A stretch of 64,000 nucleotides of DNA from positions 3,518,901-3,582,900 of the forward strand of contig JAQFVV010012507.1 of the NCBI GenBank assembly GCA_028023455.1. Direction: 5' to 3'. The translations under genes were made by a program, and so were the position numbers. Origin of the DNA: Epiperipatus broadwayi (taxonomy: Eukaryota > Onychophora > Udeonychophora > Euonychophora > Peripatidae). The notes beneath the pieces were generated by a model that made no database searches, was not told the origin of the DNA, and saw only the letters and a program-made list of their open reading frames with translations. Positions 57,834 through 64,000 of the stretch are shown one piece after another (position 1 is the stretch's first letter; the number at the start of each line of letters is the position of its first letter).

Positions 57834-60164
57834 ATGTTTCTTTTTCAAATTAAATTTATCGTTTTCTCAAATAGTTGCCTAAATTAAAAGATTTAATAAA
57901 ATAAAATATAGAAAGTTAAAATTATAATTGCAATTATTTTTAAAATATATTTGGTAGAATTCGATGAAAATTTTCTTAATTAAATAGAATCCATTAAGAA
58001 AAGGAATTTAATTAGTAAAACATTTTTCTGAATTAGATAAAAATAGATAACAGGAAAAATTTGAAACAACGGGCATGATTCACTATTTATTAGCAGATTA
58101 AAAACATAATGGAAAAAGGGTATAAATAAAGAACTTTTCTTTTGTTCTGGGTATTATGCTTGCTGGTAACCTGTGCTGAAGGTCAGAGAGAAATCTTAAG
58201 AATTTTGTTGGAAGAAATTTTGCTGAAAGATTGGACAATATAGCGAACTCTTGCTTGCTGTACTTACTTCAAGCTGCACTCTATTCTTTCAGCATATAAA
58301 TAAAAGAATCCAGAAATGTGTTGCTCTGCAAAAATGCAGGGGTAACTTTTTTGCCTTTGCTCTCCATGAGCTGTTCCTGATGCAGGAGTCATAATCATGT
58401 AAGCCAGCCAGAGAACAAAAGTATCTGTCCTGTATCTGTGAAAATCTGCCCTCAAAAACATGGAAAAACAAATTTGAAGAACCGAGAAGACGTGCAGGGA
58501 AACATCAAATGAACTCATTTTGGCCCACCCATCGAGTTATCGGTAACGTTACCATAAATTCACATAAAAAATCTCTTTGTAATTTACAAATACACTCTAG
58601 AGTTATGTTTTTTTTATATATGTTCTTTTTTAAATCTAGGTATTCATATCTTGTAAAATGGTATTTCATTAATTGCTTTCTTTTTTTTTATATTGTAATG
58701 GGTGGGATTATTATATATATATAATGGCGGTGATAGCTTTTATAAATTTAATTGAAAATTACTTCATTTAGCTTTCCGTCATTATACTCCAGTAATTAAG
58801 GTATTTATTTTATATAGATATTTTGGAAAGAAAAGGAAGCAAATCATAGAAAGTGCAAACAACTCTATTTTTAAAATCAAGATTTAATTGCTAAATATTT
58901 TATTAGAAAACTTTCAATATTTTAATTTGATATATATATAAAAGAAAGATCCTTATCAAATGCCTGTATATTTTAGTCAATGAAGGGTTATTAAGTTAAA
59001 ATTATATTTTAAAGAGCGTGAAATAAAACGTTTGCATTTATATTTTAGTAATAAGAGAGAGTACATTTTAACAATATGTATATGTATTAAAAATTGTTAA
59101 ATCGCATTTGCTCTGTGGTATGTTGGTTAAACTTCAACTAAATCAATAAAATATCCACCCTCTTGTTTAGTGATCTGAATTTTATGAAAAGGGAAGTTAC
59201 TATTTTCTGCGGATTTTTCGGTGATAGTTGAGCATTCGTAATATATATATGTTTTTGCAGAGGGTTTCTTTTTAAATTTAAAGGTCGTTGACCATATTTA
59301 TATGATATCGTGCCTCGGGTGATCTACTGGGCCGCTCAGCATAAATTACAGTGCTTCTTTTGCCAAGTTTGCTTAGGTTAACATACCTACATTTGGACCT
59401 TCTGAAAAATAAATAAATTGTTCGGGATCTCATGTTGATCTCAGTTCCTGAAATGTATGTAACTGGACATAAGCAACAAAAACTCCAATCCTGAATCCGG
59501 GTCACACATTTAGCAAATGGATTCCATTTTCTCTCTAACCTAGTTTAGAGACGGAGAGCTATCTGGTCTTGTGGTAACCTCTTGGTAACTGTTATGTCTC
59601 GAGCCTCACAGCCCACTATATGCTATCGCCTGTGTTCATGGTCTTATATATTTATATTTATTAGGAAATCTTTCTCAAAATATCATCAAAATGTTTCAAT
59701 TATAGCTGGAAATTCCTGCTGGGATCACTTTATCATTCTTCTTAAATCATAAGTAGGGTGGTGATTTAAACCTATCCAAAGTGTTTAGTTGAGTTTGACC
59801 ACCTATTTATTTCTATGTTCTCCAACCACAGAGTTAATGAATCATCTCTCTCTCTCTTGATTTCTTTTACGTAACACTTCCATTGGCTGGAATATTTTAA
59901 AGAAAGAAATGATAATGTAAAATTTTGTCTGTTCTTATCATTACGATCAATGGATTTTTCAAATATGTCTATCCGGTTGCAGTGAAAATAGCCTGTGACA
60001 CTATTAATAAAACATTGTATGAATTCTTTTAATGTAAATAATAAAAGTTTGTGTTATCTTTCATTCACTATAAATAAAACCACTTAGTATTGTTTTCTTT
60101 TGTAATATACGTATGTACATCTGATCATTATAAATGTAAAAATTTCTTTTCATGGTCTCTTCTC
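57834..60164. other. Mostly non-coding; two GC-richer patches unassigned
   Basis: 58150-58560 and 59270-59640 are less AT-rich than the rest. The first has overlapping minus frames (58264-58518, 58289-58471) with no known domain. The second contains the 59278-59505 frame listed separately and a tRNA-like stretch (CTGGTCTTGTGGTAAC near 59562, then CTCGAGCC) that may be another SINE head. A short TCTC repeat lies near 59845-59857. Confidence 0.4.
59278..59505 (-). CDS. Unassigned 75-codon frame, possible exon or element piece
   Basis: The translation is complex, not low-complexity (YVNLSKLGKRSTVIYAERPS followed by RSPEARYHINMVNDL). It lies in a locally GC-richer patch, which makes it stand out from the chance frames. 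I do not recognise the family. A TTTATTTATTTTTCAG acceptor-like stretch lies inside, before the KCRYVNLSKLGK part, so the true coding part, if any, might begin there. No neighbouring exon was found. It could be a decayed mobile-element ORF or chance. Confidence 0.2.
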   Translation of the reverse strand: MTRIQDWSFCCLCPVTYISGTEINMRSRTIYLFFRRSKCRYVNLSKLGKRSTVIYAERPSRSPEARYHINMVNDL

Positions 60165-60317
60165 TCCCTGACCCCCGGGCATACATTAAGATTAAATTCT
60201 AGTGAGGTTTGGGGAGTAAGTCACTTAGTAGCAATCTAGAGGAGTAGGTGAGGTTCGAACCCCCTTTATGTGCATCTCTAGGTTAGGTTAAAGCAGCTCT
60301 ACTTTTCTTACCGTTAC
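60165..60317. repeat. SINE-like segment with B-box motif
   Basis: It contains GAGGTTCGAACCCC (60250-60263), a near-perfect palindromic B-box readable on both strands. It is GC-richer than the flanks and ends at a short TA tract (about 60318-60330). CTAAGTGACTT on its minus strand is shared with 31754-31862. A tRNA-derived SINE is the best guess. No proper tRNA fold is seen. Confidence 0.45.
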
Positions 60318-60452
60318 AATATATATATATAAAGTTTAAATGACTTTTAACTTTCAATTTTTTATTTCTTAAAAAAGTTTTTATATGCGAACTTTTCTTT
60401 TTAATGTCTAAATATTTAAAATAAATAATGTAATGGTGTGTGTGCCTGTTAA

Positions 60453-60455
<3 letters not shown>

Positions 60456-60505
<50 letters not shown>
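60456..60505. repeat. (TA)n microsatellite
   Basis: About 25 TA units. The flanking frame 60283-60561 (minus) is an artefact of the repeat. Confidence 0.97.
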
Positions 60506-60507
<2 letters not shown>

Positions 60508-61152
60508 ATGTACATATATTGAATATAAAATAAAATAATAAAAATAGCATAATAATAACAATATTTAGTAATAAGCAAAACCTTTAATTGCTAATACCTT
60601 ATTTGATATTTGAGGAGAAAGAGAGAAGGTTAAAAAATGAAAAATGTCAATATTTATTAATAAATTTGGTTGTATATCACCGATTTTTGTGTTCCTCCAT
60701 TTGGAAGCACTGTTAATTAGTTTTTAAGCACATACTATGGTCAAGTATATGTATATATGACATATTGATTATAACACATGAATTTCCTTGACAATAATCT
60801 CATAAAAAACTGTCTTTTAAAGCATACTGATTATGGATACAAATTTTCTTCAATTAGCTTGGTTACTATTTTCAAAATTATTGTTAAAATGATAGTAAAT
60901 TTATACTATAGATATAAACTAGTTGTTGCTTGAATATATTCATAGGCAGTTATGACTTTGAATCCAAAAAGCTTTTTCATGCTTTTTCTATTCTCTGATA
61001 TTTACTTTCCCATAATGAATTGAGTCATGAGGCACTGTAGATACTATAATCATCACTTCTTATAGGATCAGCCTTGGATGTGAGTCTTTAGTCTTTCTTT
61101 TATTCAGATGTGCTTGGATTCCTGGGGCCTCTAGCTCTTTGAACAGAGCAAT
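60506..61152. other. AT-rich non-coding DNA
   Basis: No supportable gene. The last 80 bases (61075-61150) are less AT-rich and lie where LINE homology has ended. Their origin is not clear. Confidence 0.4.
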
Positions 61153-61462
61153 CAGCATTTCTTTTTAAATTTTTCCACAATAAAGTATTTGAGATGAGTT
61201 GGCAACACCAATTCAAAAAAAAGTCCACAAATCTATGTCTTCTCTTATTTCTATTACTATAACCAAATTTATTTACAGTACTTTCATCTTTCAATTGTTT
61301 ACCAATTCTAGCATTAAAGCATTCTATAACAATTTTAAAATGTTGTTTGGTCTGATCAAAATCCTTTTTTACATTCATATAAAAATAAATCCTCTACTAT
61401 TTCATTACTATAAAAACTTGTTGAGACATAAACCTCAATTATCTACATTTGGTATCTGCTAT
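61153..61462 (-). mobile_element. RTE LINE fragment (endonuclease part)
   Basis: On the minus strand it matches the LINE at 23262-23572. It shares AATAGCAGATACCAAATG, CAACATTTTAAAATTGTTAT and a CTTTAATGCTAGAATTGGTA stretch. The protein reads FDQTKQHFKIVIECFNARIG, with GDFNA replaced as in the other copy. The 5' side (high coordinate) stops exactly at the TG of the neighbouring LTR, so that LTR probably inserted into this LINE. The 3' side fades out near 61153. Confidence 0.88.
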
Positions 61463-63959
61463 TGTACCAGTATAAATCCACCACGCTTACTCATACACAG
61501 TACCCGGGTTCAAACCCAGTCCACGTTTAAGAATAAATTCCAAAATGCCAACGAAATTCAAACCCAAACCCCAGCATGACCAACCGATGATGACTTTATA
61601 ACAGCATGGGGTTATCCCTTTACTAGCTCAACTCAGAACACAGACTAAATTACTTACAGTTTTATATATAGATCTATTATACTCTGGATATCGGTACGGT
61701 CATTAATGTAATGTATATATTTAAGTTGTCAATACAGACAGTAGGTGACTAAATAGACTTCGAGAGTAATGAGGTGGAAGACACAAAATTAGAGTAAATA
61801 AATTGTTTAATAACAAATAGAGAGCATAAAAATATAGTATTCAAAAGTACGGTAAGATTTCCATAAATATTCTATTATAATTAGCTACTAGTCTTTAGTA
61901 ATCATTTTACCTGGTAAACAAACTCATACCAATATTTGTGTAGTGAAATGATTGACGGGTGGCTAAGGGAATCAGAGCATTTGAGCATTGAAAATATTTA
62001 TCTACGATTTTTATTAAGTTATTTTATTCGAATAGATTCGAACCGTTGCGTGTACGAATAGTTGGAGGGTGGTTTCATATAACTATGAGATCTAAGATTG
62101 ATGTACTAATGGTTGCCTAGATTGAAGAGCCCTACAGTAATCACTTGCGGTGCATCAAAGGAATACCGGGCGGCTTGTACTTTGACAAGGCTTAATGCCC
62201 CCAAGTAGTTCCGGGACACTACAACCAGCCGGGATCATTTCGAAACCCGGTGATCCAAGAGATAACCTGAGAAAGAATTGCTTTCTTCCCCATATGGTAG
62301 TATGGCGAGACGCTAACTTCGGCAAAGGGAAGGCATTGCCACAGTCATCGAGGACGAGTGCTTGAAGTGGATTTGAAAAGGAATTTTACCAAACCTGAGT
62401 AATCAATTCGTCTATTTCTACGCAACAGGCTGATATAACTATTCCAATAAAACAGGGCGGAATCAAACTTACCGTGAAAGCAATAATTAATGAAGTTTAC
62501 TCTGAAACCCCTAACTCCCCCAGATCGTTCAGGCGGTAGCGATTATAACAAATTATACACTGAGAACTATTTCTCATTTCATGTAGGAAACTAAGATAAT
62601 AAACTTAAAACCCTTTACATTTTTAAGATTGAAGTATCGGTTACAATAGTATGACAACTAAAAAAAAAACATAATAAAGTGATTTAATATCTGCCAACTC
62701 AATATATGAAATAATCTTTACTTTAACAACAAACTTCCTTTTAAAATAACTATAATCAATATTATAAACTAGCTTTAAACAGAGTTGGGAAATATTTCTA
62801 TTGGCATCGTTTGTTTATAGCATAAGTAAATAGGAAAAAAATATAAATGTCTTCATTTGAATTATTATTAGTAGATACAATATTTACAAACTATTTTCTA
62901 AAGACTAGAGCAGAGGAAAAGGAGAAAAGAAAATTTACTGTCAGGTTTGAAACAGTAGCGTTATAAACGAAACAAAAAACTTACATGTGATTCATTTGAT
63001 TGACAGATTAACTTATAACATTAAGCTCGGGAGAAAGTTAAAAGTTCATGTAACACAGTTACCCTTCCTTCTTCATCTGGCTTGGCTTCTCACGATGGTA
63101 TTTCTGACGAACGTAGGCGCGCATTTGAAATCTACTTGGAAGGCATAGTCAATTTGGAGATTGGAAGCTGGAAATTGTGAAGCACATAAAACATGATCAG
63201 TCAGCGGTACAAAGATTCAAATTGGCGGGACAGAGATCAGCTCCTGGCACTTAGCCCATCGACATTACGGTTTATTGGTGGACTTCTTAACAAAAGTTGG
63301 AGAGATTTCTCTAGCAACTGCTTTGCTGTTTTTGAGGCGATCTACTCCCAGCCACGTCAAAAGTTAGAATGTTAGTTTTCTCTACGATGGCCACGGTTGA
63401 CCTTTCTGTCTGGTTTTTGTTTTAGGCTCCGCCTACTTTTCTCTAGCCTTCAGCAATCCAGCTTGACCATACAATATCAATTATCCATTTCCATTGTTCC
63501 GTTTTCAGCTATCTTTAACTTTAATACACAATTTTAAATTGACAAAGTAATTACAAATATAAATTCCTTATCTAATTTCGAATACAACTCAATTACTCTA
63601 TACATTTGTACAATACAGATTTTAATTAAAACCACTGATCAAAGGAATGTGACTTTTGATCAGTATTTTTAAACGACTTTGTATAATTCTAAAAGGCTAA
63701 AATTTAAGCAAATACACCCGCAATGAAACTTTTAAATTAAGCTGATATAAATTCACAAACCACGCACACACGAATATTATTTCATGATTTGTGACATTTA
63801 TGCATGGAATCTTTACATATTTATTTACAAAACATAAAATATACATAGCTCAATTTTTGTGTCTTGAAATGGAAAAATCCCATTGCGGGCGAATAGTAGT
63901 TCGAATTACCGTACTTAAACACATGAAACTAAGATCGGTTCTTCGATCTGTCTGTTTCA
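61463..63959 (-). repeat. 3' LTR of a long-LTR element running off the window
   Basis: 2497 bp from TGTACCAGT to CTGTCTGTTTCA (plus strand). The minus start, TGAAACAGACAGATCGAAG, is built like the TGAAGCAGTCGGATCTAAG of the LARD-like family. Matching internal words include AAAGTTTCATTGCG(G/T) and TCGAAC near the start. The 62100-62560 core is GC-richer (for example CCGGGCGGC and AACCAGCCGGGATC). Overall it is clearly divergent from the three closer copies. Because a PPT lies just outside its TG end, it is the 3' LTR and the internal region continues beyond 64000. A frame at 63193-63375 is not supported. Confidence 0.7.
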
Positions 63960-63973
63960 TTTCTTCTCACTTT
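63960..63973 (-). promoter_or_regulatory. Polypurine tract before the 3' LTR
   Basis: The minus strand reads AAAGTGAGAAGAAA immediately before TGAAACAG. Fourteen bases with a single T is a textbook PPT. It shows that sequence to its right belongs to the internal region of the element. Confidence 0.7.
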
Positions 63974-64000
63974 AAAAAAAATAACAAAAAAAAATGTTTA
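63974..64000 (-). other. Start of internal region of the right-edge element
   Basis: Only 27 poly-A/T-rich bases before the window ends. Nothing can be said of coding content. Confidence 0.4.

Overview
This is about 64 kb of very AT-rich animal DNA. It contains no recognisable host gene, no rRNA gene, no well-formed tRNA gene and no prokaryotic feature. The mobile-element mix is typical of an invertebrate: RTE-type LINEs of the 'craniofacial development protein 2-like' kind, Ty3/gypsy retrotransposons, Penelope-like elements with GIY-YIG endonucleases, foldback elements and tRNA-like SINE fragments. An arthropod or another invertebrate with a large repetitive genome would fit. The species cannot be named from the sequence. 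No predicted ORF reads as an intact protein; the longest (432 codons) is a broken LINE reading frame.

Layout from left to right. 2.46-7.61 kb is a decayed but complete-in-outline Ty3/gypsy element on the minus strand, with two LTRs, a PBS, a PPT and gag/RT/RNase H/integrase remnants. 8.28-11.40 kb is an old, full-span RTE LINE on the minus strand. 13.54-14.50 kb is a Penelope-like remnant on the minus strand. 14.91-21.42 kb is an LTR element whose 2.7-kb LTRs flank only 1.1 kb of non-coding internal DNA. 22.51-25.75 kb is a younger RTE LINE on the plus strand. 26.50-29.03 kb is a divergent solo LTR of the 2.5-2.8 kb LTR group. 32.59-33.93 kb and 40.60-41.45 kb are two unrelated foldback elements that share the layout 'direct copy followed by a large palindrome'. 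43.33-45.61 kb is a Penelope-like element with a head-to-head partial copy and an inserted SINE-like piece. 46.72-46.97 kb is a second Penelope 3' end between TA tracts. 49.00-54.90 kb is a gypsy-type element with 1.77-kb LTRs and only a short acidic, gag-like ORF. 54.96-57.74 kb is a solo copy of the 2.7-kb LTR. 61.15-61.46 kb is a LINE fragment cut by another LTR of that group (61.46-63.96 kb). Its polypurine tract shows that the rest of that element lies beyond the window.

Three themes stand out. First, a family or superfamily of 2.5-2.8 kb LTRs occurs five times, and its one two-LTR member has no coding capacity, so it looks like an undescribed non-autonomous LARD-like group. Second, nearly every long (TA)n tract abuts the edge of a mobile element or hairpin, as if TA tracts were insertion targets or were made by insertion. 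Third, differences between sister LTRs are strongly biased to transitions, many at CpG, which suggests methylated, deaminating repeats. The stretches in between are about 75-80% A+T with no supportable gene. All functional assignments rest on motif recognition by eye; no database search was run.
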